Source: Candidatus Avelusimicrobium pecoris
GTDB taxonomy: Bacteria > Elusimicrobiota > Elusimicrobia > Elusimicrobiales > Elusimicrobiaceae
Length of the DNA: 64,000 nt
Direction: 5' to 3'
Assembly: GCA_902761975.1 (NCBI GenBank)
Contig: CACWMG010000001.1
Coordinates: 26,982 to 90,981 of the forward strand
This document shows, piece by piece, positions 52,413 through 59,662 of the stretch. Each line of letters opens with the position of its first letter. The stretch's first letter is position 1. A program made the translations under genes and the position numbers. The notes beneath the pieces were generated by a model. It worked only from the letters and a program-made list of their open reading frames with translations. It had not been told where the DNA came from and did not search any database.

Positions 52413-52517
52413 ATTTTTCAAAACCGAGGTTAGTTTGGTGGGCTAGTTGCCCGTATAGGCGTACTGTAAAGTACGTCAAGGGCAAGGGACACCAAAATAG
52501 CCCGGTTTTGAAAAATT
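52413..52517. repeat. Long hairpin with TTTTTCAAAACCG ends
   Basis: TTTTTCAAAACCG (52414-52426) pairs perfectly with CGGTTTTGAAAAA (52503-52515). Inside are TTTGGTG/CACCAAA, TTGCCC/GGGCAA and GTAC-TGTAAA-GTAC. It resembles the hairpin at 46584-46701 in length and in its TTTTTCAAA end. It lies between trmL and glgP, with no gene. Confidence 0.65.
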
Positions 52518-52533
52518 GTATCGCTATCAAGCA

Positions 52534-52568
52534 ACGCAATTTAAAAATTTTTTGTTTTTAAATTGCGT
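52534..52568 (-). terminator. Probable terminator of glgP
   Basis: ACGCAATTTAAAAA pairs perfectly with TTTTTAAATTGCGT (14 pairs, seven-base loop), 28 bases beyond the glgP stop on the minus strand. The 3' arm begins with five T. Confidence 0.6.
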
Positions 52569-52595
52569 GCGCCAAAATGTGCATCGCGTCCGCCG

Positions 52596-55151
52596 TTACT
52601 CTTCCCAACGGATAAATAGCGGAGTCAACACACTGGGCAAACTATCGTTCTTGGGCAACACGCGCAACGCATAATCCTGCCGCCCGCTGTTTTGCGGGGC
52701 TACATCCGCCTCGTAAATGTACGTTTCGCCGTCTTTACCGGTGCAGTTCATGGGGATCGTAGCCAGTTTTTCCAGCCCGCCCACGTTGCCGCGGCGGCCT
52801 AAAAAGGCCTCCACTTGCACTTCTTCGGGTTTCAAATTTCCCAGGGAAACGTGCGCTTTAAAGTGTACTTTGTCGCCCATTAAAATGGCTTCTTGCGGGG
52901 CAGAGGTGACATCTTTAATGCTGACGCGGAACCAATTGTCGGCAATTTGTTTGCGCCAATCGGCCACCGCTTGCACTTTGCCGGGCTCGTTAAGGCCTAA
53001 ACCGTAGTTATGGGCCGGCACGTAAAAGCGGGTGTAATATTCTTTCACCATGCGGTTGGTGTTAAAGAACGGGGCAATATGCTTGACCGATTCCTTCATC
53101 AGCGCCACCCACGCGGCGGAGAAGTTCTCTTTATCGCCCTTGGCATAATAGGTGGGGGCAATATCTTGCTCCAACAGGCTGTAGAGGGTTTCGGCCTCTA
53201 CGGCGTCGCGCTCGGCGTCGGACTTGTAGTTTTCGTTTCCGCCGATAGACCAACCGTAATCACACGGGCCTACTTCGTCCCACCAACCGTCTAAAATAGA
53301 CAAGGCCAGTGCGCCGTTTAAAGCGGCTTTCATGCCGCTGGTGCCGCTGGCTTCCATGGGGCGGATGGGGTTATTGAGCCACACATCCACGCCCTGTACC
53401 ATATAGCGGGCCACGTTCATATTGTAGTCTTCCACAAAGACGATTTTGCCTTTAAAGCGCGGGTCGTTTTGGGTAAGGCCGACAATGAGCTTGATAAATT
53501 CTTTGCCTGCCGTATCAGCCGGGTGGGCTTTACCGGCAAAAACAAACTGTACCGGGCGGGCCGGGTTGTTGATGATTTTATCCAAACGGTTTAAATCTTT
53601 GAAAAGTAGCGTCGCGCGTTTGTACGTGGCAAAGCGGCGCGCAAAGCCGATGGTCAGCACATCCGGGCGGAGCACTTGTGCGGCTTTTTTCACACTCATC
53701 ACGTCCATACCTTGGCGGGTGAGTTGGCGTTGCAAACGGCCGCGTACCATATTGATGAGTTTGTTTTTGCGGACCGTGTGCACGTCCCACAGTTCGCCGT
53801 CGGGGATGTTGGACATGTTGTTCCACGGCTCCGTTTCCGACGGGTCAATGTACCCCAGTTGGTTGTTATTGTAGAGGTATTTGCGGTAAAGGTCGTTGAG
53901 CTCGTGTGAAATCCAGGACGAGCTGTGAATCCCGTTGGTGATGCTGGTGATCGGTACTTCGATTTTGGGCAAGTTGGGCCACAGGTTGTGCCACATTTCG
54001 CGGCTGACGGCACCGTGCAGTTTGGCTACCCCGTTGCAAAAGGCCGAGAGGCGCAACGCCACTACCGTCATACAATACATGGGCGACTGCGGTGTTTCTT
54101 TGCCCAGTTCCAGAAATTTATCCCAGCCAATACCCATTTCGTTAGCGTAAAAGTCCATATATTTGCGCACGAGGGCCGGGTCAAAGTGTTCGTTGCCGGC
54201 AATGACGGGCGTATGGGTGGTAAAAACGGACGTGGTCCACACTTTTTCGCGCGCTTGGTCAAAAGAGAGGTGCTCGTTTTTCATCAAATCAATGATGCGC
54301 TGGAAGAGTAAAAAGGCGCTGTGCCCTTCGTTAATGTGGTACACGGTGGGGAAAATACCCATGGCCGTTAACGCTTTCACACCGCCAATACCTAATACTA
54401 CTTCCTGGCGGATGCGGTTTTCACGGTCGCCGCCGTAGAGTTTCTCGGTAATGACGCGCTGGGCGGGGGTGTTTTCTTGCAAATTGGTATCTAACAAATA
54501 AAGCGAGGTGCGCCCCACCGGCACGCGCCACACACAGGCTTTGACGGTTTCGCCGCCTAAGGGGATATCTACAATGATATCTTTGCCGTCTTTTTGCACG
54601 CGCTCTACAGGCATGTGGGCCCAGTCGTTATCGGGGTATTCTTCGTTTTGCCACCCCTCGCGGTTGATGAGCTGTTGGACGTAGCCTTGTTTGTAAAAAA
54701 GGCCCACGCCGATAATCGGCATGCCCAGGTCGCTAGCGGACTTGATATGGTCCCCGGCTAACATACCTAACCCGCCGGAGTAAATGGGGAGTCCCTCACC
54801 AATGCCGTACTCCATAGAGAAATAGGCCGTTAAGAGGTTGCCGTTTTCCTGGTGGTGGTCCTTGTACCAGGTGTGTTGTTCGTTTTTATAGGCGTAGTAG
54901 CTGTCTTTTACTTGGTTTAAAAGGTTGACGAAATTGGGGTCTTTGCTTAGTTCTTCAAAGCGTTGTTGCGGCACGCACCCTAAAAACCATTTGGGGTTGC
55001 GTTTGGCGGTGGTCCACAGTTGGGGGTCAATTTGTACAAATAGCGCAATGGCGTGTGCGTTCCACGTGAACCACATATCGCTAGCGAGCTCTTCTAAAAA
55101 TTTGATATTGTCCGGCAAATTGGGCTGGACATTAAACGAGTGAATTTTCAT
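52596..55151 (-). CDS. glgP: Alpha-glucan (glycogen) phosphorylase
   Basis: Releases glucose-1-phosphate from glycogen or maltodextrin, 851 residues. It is the form with an N-terminal DUF3417-type region (SDMWFTWNAHAIALF), then AYFSMEYGIGEGLPIYSGGL and HINEGHSAFL. The pyridoxal-phosphate site is EASGTSGMKAALNGALAL, with the lysine in GMKAAL. It is a single-gene unit between two terminators. Confidence 0.95.
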   Translation of the reverse strand: MKIHSFNVQPNLPDNIKFLEELASDMWFTWNAHAIALFVQIDPQLWTTAKRNPKWFLGCVPQQRFEELSKDPNFVNLLNQVKDSYYAYKNEQHTWYKDHHQENGNLLTAYFSMEYGIGEGLPIYSGGLGMLAGDHIKSASDLGMPIIGVGLFYKQGYVQQLINREGWQNEEYPDNDWAHMPVERVQKDGKDIIVDIPLGGETVKACVWRVPVGRTSLYLLDTNLQENTPAQRVITEKLYGGDRENRIRQEVVLGIGGVKALTAMGIFPTVYHINEGHSAFLLFQRIIDLMKNEHLSFDQAREKVWTTSVFTTHTPVIAGNEHFDPALVRKYMDFYANEMGIGWDKFLELGKETPQSPMYCMTVVALRLSAFCNGVAKLHGAVSREMWHNLWPNLPKIEVPITSITNGIHSSSWISHELNDLYRKYLYNNNQLGYIDPSETEPWNNMSNIPDGELWDVHTVRKNKLINMVRGRLQRQLTRQGMDVMSVKKAAQVLRPDVLTIGFARRFATYKRATLLFKDLNRLDKIINNPARPVQFVFAGKAHPADTAGKEFIKLIVGLTQNDPRFKGKIVFVEDYNMNVARYMVQGVDVWLNNPIRPMEASGTSGMKAALNGALALSILDGWWDEVGPCDYGWSIGGNENYKSDAERDAVEAETLYSLLEQDIAPTYYAKGDKENFSAAWVALMKESVKHIAPFFNTNRMVKEYYTRFYVPAHNYGLGLNEPGKVQAVADWRKQIADNWFRVSIKDVTSAPQEAILMGDKVHFKAHVSLGNLKPEEVQVEAFLGRRGNVGGLEKLATIPMNCTGKDGETYIYEADVAPQNSGRQDYALRVLPKNDSLPSVLTPLFIRWEE

Positions 55152-55181
55152 CCCTTTTCTCCTAAAATTAAGTTATATAGA

Positions 55182-55217
55182 TTATATAAAAAAACCGCCC
55201 GGTTTTGGCGGGCGGTT
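55182..55217 (-). terminator. Terminator of the DUF1646 gene
   Basis: AACCGCCCG pairs with CGGGCGGTT; on the minus strand the stem is followed by TTTTTTTATATAA. It lies 18 bases beyond the DUF1646 stop and shields glgP. Confidence 0.85.
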
Positions 55218-55234
55218 TTGAGAAAAAGAATCCG

Positions 55235-56290
55235 TTACAATACAGCAGTTAAAATGACAAAATAGGCAATCATCAGGGCTAGCCCCAACCCAAAGGCGGC
55301 TTTGACCCACTCTTTGCTTTTAATACCCAGTTTAGAGGCACAAATAATGTTGGGGATATTGCCCGGAATGAGCATCCCGCCGGATACCACCAAGCTCATC
55401 AGCAGGAACGTAAGCGTGCGGTCGCTAATGGCGGGGGTAACCTCAATGGCGGCCAGGGTGGCGTTATCCAGTACGGCCGAGAGCATGTTAATCCAGTATA
55501 ACCAACCCGCAGACAAGTGGGTAATAGTCTTTAGGGCAAGCGGTTTTAAGCCGTCGCCCAAAAACGTAAGGGCCATGACAAACAAATACACTTTGGCCGC
55601 GCGGATGACAATGCCTTTAACCGTGTTATCACTGCCCATTTCGGCCGCTTTGGCACCGGGGGCTTTTTCTTGTCCTTCGCGAATAGAGCTAGCCATCCCT
55701 GCCATAAAAAGTACGCCGCCCAATACAAACCAACCCAAATGTTGGATAAGGTAGAAAAAACCGGCGTTGTGCGGCTCGCCCGAGAGTTTGGAAATGACCA
55801 CCGTGCCTAGCGGTTCGCCAATGGCGGTCAGCACCGCCCCCATGCCAATCGCATAGCACGAAAACGTAACCAGTTTAATGCGCCCGGCACGCTCCAGCGG
55901 GAGCATGACGGCAATTTCCGCCAAAATTAAGGCGGCAATAATAGCGGTAATGATACTGGAGGTAAGCCCCAAAATGACTACAATTAAAAACAGCGTCCAG
56001 CGTAGCCCAATGCCTTTGACGGCCTTTTGCGTAAGATTTTGTAAATGGGTGTTAAATTGGCGGAATAAAAGCCCGGCCACCAGTACGGCTACCGTAATTT
56101 TGATAGGGTCTTTTAAGGCCGTCAAAACCAGGTGCCCGCTCCACACGTGCGAAACGGTAACGGCAAACGCCCCGCAGACAAATAAAAACGCTTCTAAATT
56201 TTCTTCAATTTTGTGAACGGTCAGCGGTAAGATAAGCACCACCACAATAAGCGCAGAAAGCAACACGGTTTGTAAGATGGAAAGTTCCAT
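55235..56290 (-). CDS. DUF1646 family membrane transporter
   Basis: 351 residues, about ten membrane helices. LTVHKIEENLEAFLFVCGAF, then SSIITAIIAALILAEIAVML and GMLIPGNIPNIICASKLGIK, with GEPLGTVVISKLSG, fit the DUF1646 family of putative cation or ion transporters (ion-transporter superfamily). The two related inverted halves SSIITAI and PGNIPNI are as in this superfamily. Substrate unknown. tRNA-Glu is 28 bases upstream on the same strand. Confidence 0.8.
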   Translation of the reverse strand: MELSILQTVLLSALIVVVLILPLTVHKIEENLEAFLFVCGAFAVTVSHVWSGHLVLTALKDPIKITVAVLVAGLLFRQFNTHLQNLTQKAVKGIGLRWTLFLIVVILGLTSSIITAIIAALILAEIAVMLPLERAGRIKLVTFSCYAIGMGAVLTAIGEPLGTVVISKLSGEPHNAGFFYLIQHLGWFVLGGVLFMAGMASSIREGQEKAPGAKAAEMGSDNTVKGIVIRAAKVYLFVMALTFLGDGLKPLALKTITHLSAGWLYWINMLSAVLDNATLAAIEVTPAISDRTLTFLLMSLVVSGGMLIPGNIPNIICASKLGIKSKEWVKAAFGLGLALMIAYFVILTAVL

Positions 56291-56318
56291 AAAGGCTCCT
56301 AAAAATGCTGTAAAAAAA

Positions 56319-56392
56319 CGTCCCGTACGAGATTCGAACTCGTGATCTCCGCCTTGAGAGGGCGGCGTCCTGGACCACTAGACGAACGGGAC
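56319..56392 (-). tRNA. tRNA-Glu (CTC)
   Basis: Minus strand. Acceptor GTCCCGT/ACGGGAC, D-arm CGTCTAGTGGTCCAGGACG, anticodon arm CCGCC-CTCTCAA-GGCGG giving CTC, T-arm GTTCGAATC, discriminator G. CCA is not encoded, and a run of seven T follows. A second Glu tRNA (TTC) must exist elsewhere. Confidence 0.95.
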
Positions 56393-56435
56393 ATTACTAA
56401 TATTTTAGCATATTTTTTTGTCTTGTGAAAAAGGC

Positions 56436-56464
56436 TTGTTTTTAGAACCTATTTTTCTTATACT
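56436..56464 (+). promoter_or_regulatory. Promoter of pilin 7
   Basis: TTGTTT (56436-56441) and TATACT (56459-56464), 17-bp spacing. The following ATAAATACAATTTG is nearly the same as in the pilin 8 promoter (ATAGATACAATTTG). The structured element starts 17 bases downstream. Confidence 0.65.
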
Positions 56465-56480
56465 ATAAATACAATTTGAT

Positions 56481-56680
56481 CTGTTTTTGGAACCGTACGA
56501 AGAGTACGGACAACTCTTGTATAAGGGTTTTGTCTCACTCCAAAAATAGCCGCTTATCAGGTACAAAATGGCGACGGCTGTTTTGTACCGAATGTTTGCC
56601 GTTCGTAAGGACGGCAGACTGCGGCTTTTATGCGCAAGTGAGTGAGACAACGAGTGCATAGTAGCCGTTTTTACGTGCAT
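56481..56680 (+). ncRNA. Pilin-leader structured element, copy 4 (upstream of pilin 7)
   Basis: Start CTGTTTTTGGAA (same as copy 1 over 17 bases); hairpin CCGTAC/GTACGG; hairpin AACTCTT-GTAT-AAGGGTT; closing stem GTCTCACTC (56532-56540)/GAGTGAGAC (56640-56648); AAAAATAGCCGC pairing with GCGGCTTTT. Inside are GGTACAAA/TTTGTACC, the linker CGAATGTTT, and GCCGTTCGTAAGGACGGC. The final hairpin TGCA...AGCCGTTTTT...TGCA ends 48 bases before the ATG. Confidence 0.8.
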
Positions 56681-56728
56681 TTTCCAAAACAAATGAATTG
56701 TAAATGTCCAATTAAGAGAGGAAAATGT

Positions 56729-57265
56729 ATGACAAAACAAAACACCCGGCGGGGTTTTACGCTTATTGAGTTGTTAGTAGTAGTTTTAATTATCGGTATT
56801 TTGGCGGCAGTGGCCGTGCCGCAATACCAAAAAGCCGTGGATAAAGCGCGCTTTACGGAGCTTATTACCTTGGTTAGACACGTTAAAGACATGCAAGAAG
56901 TATATTATTTAGCTAACGGCACTTATGCGGCCGATTGTGAAGAATTGGGAATAGATATTCCCAATGGGTATGAATTAAATGCGGATAAGCGTCTAGTTGA
57001 GCCTAATAAAAATTACTTAGTGGGTTGCAGCTGGAGTTCAAATAGCAAAGTTGCCGGAACTATGGAAAATATAACTAGTGGTGGAAACTTGGTCGCGTAT
57101 GCCATTGGCTTTGCAAATATAGAGGAAAACCCAGGCCAAATAACTTGTTGGGCCAACAATGAGGAGCGTTATCAGCATCTATGCCAAAGTGTATGTAGTA
57201 CAGACTTGGAACAACAGTTTTATCCCAATGGGCAGGCAAATGGGTTTATGTGTAGAATAAATTAA
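56729..57265 (+). CDS. Type IV prepilin (pilin 7), normal leader
   Basis: 178 residues. The leader MTKQNTRRG is nine residues with basic residues next to the cut, followed by [25 protein letters not shown] precedes the ATG. No repeat is inserted in the leader. The mature part has several cysteines. It has promoter, structured element and terminator of its own. Confidence 0.9.
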   Translation: MTKQNTRRGFTLIELLVVVLIIGILAAVAVPQYQKAVDKARFTELITLVRHVKDMQEVYYLANGTYAADCEELGIDIPNGYELNADKRLVEPNKNYLVGCSWSSNSKVAGTMENITSGGNLVAYAIGFANIEENPGQITCWANNEERYQHLCQSVCSTDLEQQFYPNGQANGFMCRIN

Positions 57266-57283
57266 TTTTAGATGAAACGGCTT

Positions 57284-57362
57284 AAAATGCTAAAATATCT
57301 AAAAAGGTGTCATCCTGGATTTGTTCCAGGGGCTCCACCTTGGAAGATTTTTAGCATTTTTC
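57284..57362 (+). terminator. Terminator of pilin 7 with a palindromic repeat inside
   Basis: AAAATGCTAAAA pairs with TTTTAGCATTTT and is followed by TT. Inside, AAGGTG pairs with CACCTT, and the tip is a palindrome (CATCCTGGATTTGTTCCAGG, 57311-57330). As at amiC, a repeat occupies the loop of a terminator. Confidence 0.65.
57309..57334 (+). repeat. Palindromic repeat in pilin 7 terminator
   Basis: GTCATCCTGGATTTGTTCCA then GGGGCT: stem CCTGGA/TCCAGG. It is a family member with altered stem. Confidence 0.75.
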
Positions 57363-57381
57363 GTTGTAGGAGTACTTCACT

Positions 57382-58455
57382 ATGGAAATTGGAATCGTCG
57401 GCCTACCTAACGTAGGCAAATCCACCCTTTTTAATGCGCTTACGTGTGCCGGGGCTGAGGCTAGCAACTATCCGTTTTGCACCATTGAGCCCAACGTGGG
57501 CATTGTAGCCATTCCCGATAAACGCTTAGATAAACTCTTTGAGATGTTCAAACCGCCCAAGAAAACAGCCGCTTTCATTAAATTTGTAGATATTGCCGGT
57601 ATTGTCAAAGGGGCCAGCCAAGGCGAGGGACTAGGCAATAAATTTTTAGCCAATATCCGCGAAGTAGATGCCATTATCCACGTGGTGCGTTTGTTTGAAG
57701 ACGAAAACGTCACCCACGTGATGAACTCCGTAGATCCCTTGCGCGATATTGAAGTCATTAACACAGAGCTTATGCTAGCCGACCTGGAAAGTGCTACCAA
57801 AATTTGCGACCGCTTAGCTTCTAACGCTAAATCAGGCAAGAAAGATGCTGTGGCCGCGTGGGAGCGCATGAAAGAAATTAAAGCCGCGCTGGAAAACGGC
57901 AAGCCGGTTTCTTCACTTGGCTTAGAGCCCGAGGAACTTAAAGAGTATCAATTTTTAACGTCCAAGCCCGTCTTATATGTAGGTAATAATAGCGAAAAGC
58001 GCAACGCCGAAAATGCCGCCAAAGTGGCCGCGTACGCCAAAGAAAACGGCGCCGGGTTTGTGGAACTGTCCGTGAAATTTGAGGCCGACATTGCCGAATT
58101 TAGCGAAGAAGAAAAGAAAGCCTTTTTGGCTGAAACGGGCAATGAATATACCGGGCTAGAAAAAGTAGTGCGCGAGGGTATGAAACTGTTAAACCTGTGC
58201 ACGTATTTTACCGCCGGGCCGGAAGTGGAAGTGCGTAGCTGGCTCATCCCCGTGGGGTGCACGGCCCCGCAAGCCGCCGGCAAAATCCATAGCGACTTTG
58301 AAAAAGGGTTTATCCGCGCCGACGTCTATACGTTTGACGATTTGGAAAAATTCGGCAGCGAAAAAGCCCTGCGTGAGCACGGTTTAATCCGTAGTGAAGG
58401 CAAAGACTATATTGTGAAGGACGGCGACGTTTGCCTGTTTAAAGTAAATGCTTAA
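57382..58455 (+). CDS. ychF: Redox-regulated ATPase YchF
   Basis: OBG-family NTPase, 357 residues. Walker [15 protein letters not shown] (NxxE in place of NKxD, as in YchF), [28 protein letters not shown] and the C-terminal TGS domain ([20 protein letters not shown]) are diagnostic. It binds ribosomes and ATP. The last eight bases overlap rlmD. Confidence 0.95.
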   Translation: MEIGIVGLPNVGKSTLFNALTCAGAEASNYPFCTIEPNVGIVAIPDKRLDKLFEMFKPPKKTAAFIKFVDIAGIVKGASQGEGLGNKFLANIREVDAIIHVVRLFEDENVTHVMNSVDPLRDIEVINTELMLADLESATKICDRLASNAKSGKKDAVAAWERMKEIKAALENGKPVSSLGLEPEELKEYQFLTSKPVLYVGNNSEKRNAENAAKVAAYAKENGAGFVELSVKFEADIAEFSEEEKKAFLAETGNEYTGLEKVVREGMKLLNLCTYFTAGPEVEVRSWLIPVGCTAPQAAGKIHSDFEKGFIRADVYTFDDLEKFGSEKALREHGLIRSEGKDYIVKDGDVCLFKVNA

Positions 58456-59662
58456 CTGTACACATTTTGGCACGTGCGGCGGTTGCACACTTTTAAACCT
58501 GGCTTATGAAGAGCAAGTGAAAAAAAAGCAAGCCAAACTCCGTGAAATTTTAAAAGACTTTTGGACCGGCGACATCCCCGTTACGGTGACGGACGAGCCG
58601 CAGTATTTCCGCAACAAAGTGGAATTGGGGTTTTGCCACCAAGTCAAATGGCGCGCCGATTACGACAAAAAAGACCCCGCCAACAAAACACGCCCCTTAG
58701 AATTTGAACAGTGCGTAGGCTTTAAGTTAAAAGGCCGTTGGGACCGCGCCGTGGATTTGCAAGCGTGTTTTTTATTTAACGAAAAACTAGTGCCCTTGGT
58801 GGCCGCTATTCGCGCGTGGGCCGCCCAAGAGAATTTGCCGTATTACGACCAGCGCAAACATACGGGTATTTTACGCCATTTAATGGTGCGCGAAGGCAAA
58901 AACACCGGCGAACAAATTGTAGTGCTGTTTGTAACGGATGATTTTAACGAAAAAACGTTTGTGCAAGCGGTGGAGTCTGTACTGCCCAACGCCAACATTA
59001 TGGCCGCGGTAAATAATGGCCTCGCCGACACGGCCGAGCCGGAAAGTTTGCGCGTTTTAAAGGGCAAAGATCACATCTTTGAGAAAATCTTTTTGACGAA
59101 CGAAAACGGACAACAAGAGCGCGAAGTGATTTTTAAACTTTCGCCGCAATCGTTCTTTCAAACCAACACTAAAACCGCACAAAAAATGTACAGCCGTGTG
59201 CGCGGAATTGTTAAAAAAATTGCGCCTAAAAAGATTTACGATTTGTACGGCGGCGCGGGCAGTTTTTCACTTTCGTGTGCGGACTTGTGCGAGAAGTCCA
59301 TTTGCGTGGAAAGCGTGGCCCCGGCTATTTACAACGGGATTGAGAACGCCAAACTAAACAGCGTGCAAAACGTGCAGTTTTTCTGCTCGCGCGTGGAAGA
59401 TTTTGTGCGCCAACAACCGATAGAAAAAAAAGACGCACTGATTATTTTGGACCCGCCGCGTGGCGGTATGCACCCGCGTGCGTGCAAGGCGGTGGCCGAG
59501 AGTGGAGTCGCAAATGTGCTCTACATTTCGTGCAACCCGGTTACGCTGGCCACAGATTTAAAAACGCTCACACAACATTATGATATTTTGCACGTGGAAG
59601 CGTTTGACTTTTTCCCGCACAGCGAACATATAGAAACGTTTGTGCAACTGAGATTAAAATGA
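58448..59662 (+). CDS. rlmD: 23S rRNA (uracil-C5)-methyltransferase
   Basis: 404 residues. The N-terminal CTHFGTCGGCTL with a later CVGF holds the expected 4Fe-4S cysteines. The methyltransferase part has QSFFQTNTKTAQKMYSRV, IYDLYGGAGSFSL, LDPPRGGMHPRA and the catalytic cysteine in VLYISCNPVTLATDL. Members modify U1939 (RlmD) or U747 (RlmC) of 23S rRNA; which one is not certain. No TRAM domain is seen at the start. Confidence 0.9.
   Translation: MLNCTHFGTCGGCTLLNLAYEEQVKKKQAKLREILKDFWTGDIPVTVTDEPQYFRNKVELGFCHQVKWRADYDKKDPANKTRPLEFEQCVGFKLKGRWDRAVDLQACFLFNEKLVPLVAAIRAWAAQENLPYYDQRKHTGILRHLMVREGKNTGEQIVVLFVTDDFNEKTFVQAVESVLPNANIMAAVNNGLADTAEPESLRVLKGKDHIFEKIFLTNENGQQEREVIFKLSPQSFFQTNTKTAQKMYSRVRGIVKKIAPKKIYDLYGGAGSFSLSCADLCEKSICVESVAPAIYNGIENAKLNSVQNVQFFCSRVEDFVRQQPIEKKDALIILDPPRGGMHPRACKAVAESGVANVLYISCNPVTLATDLKTLTQHYDILHVEAFDFFPHSEHIETFVQLRLK

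Noticed and set aside
46479..56392. The tRNA genes as pseudogenes because CCA is missing
   Set aside because: All stems and conserved loop bases are intact; many bacteria add CCA after transcription.
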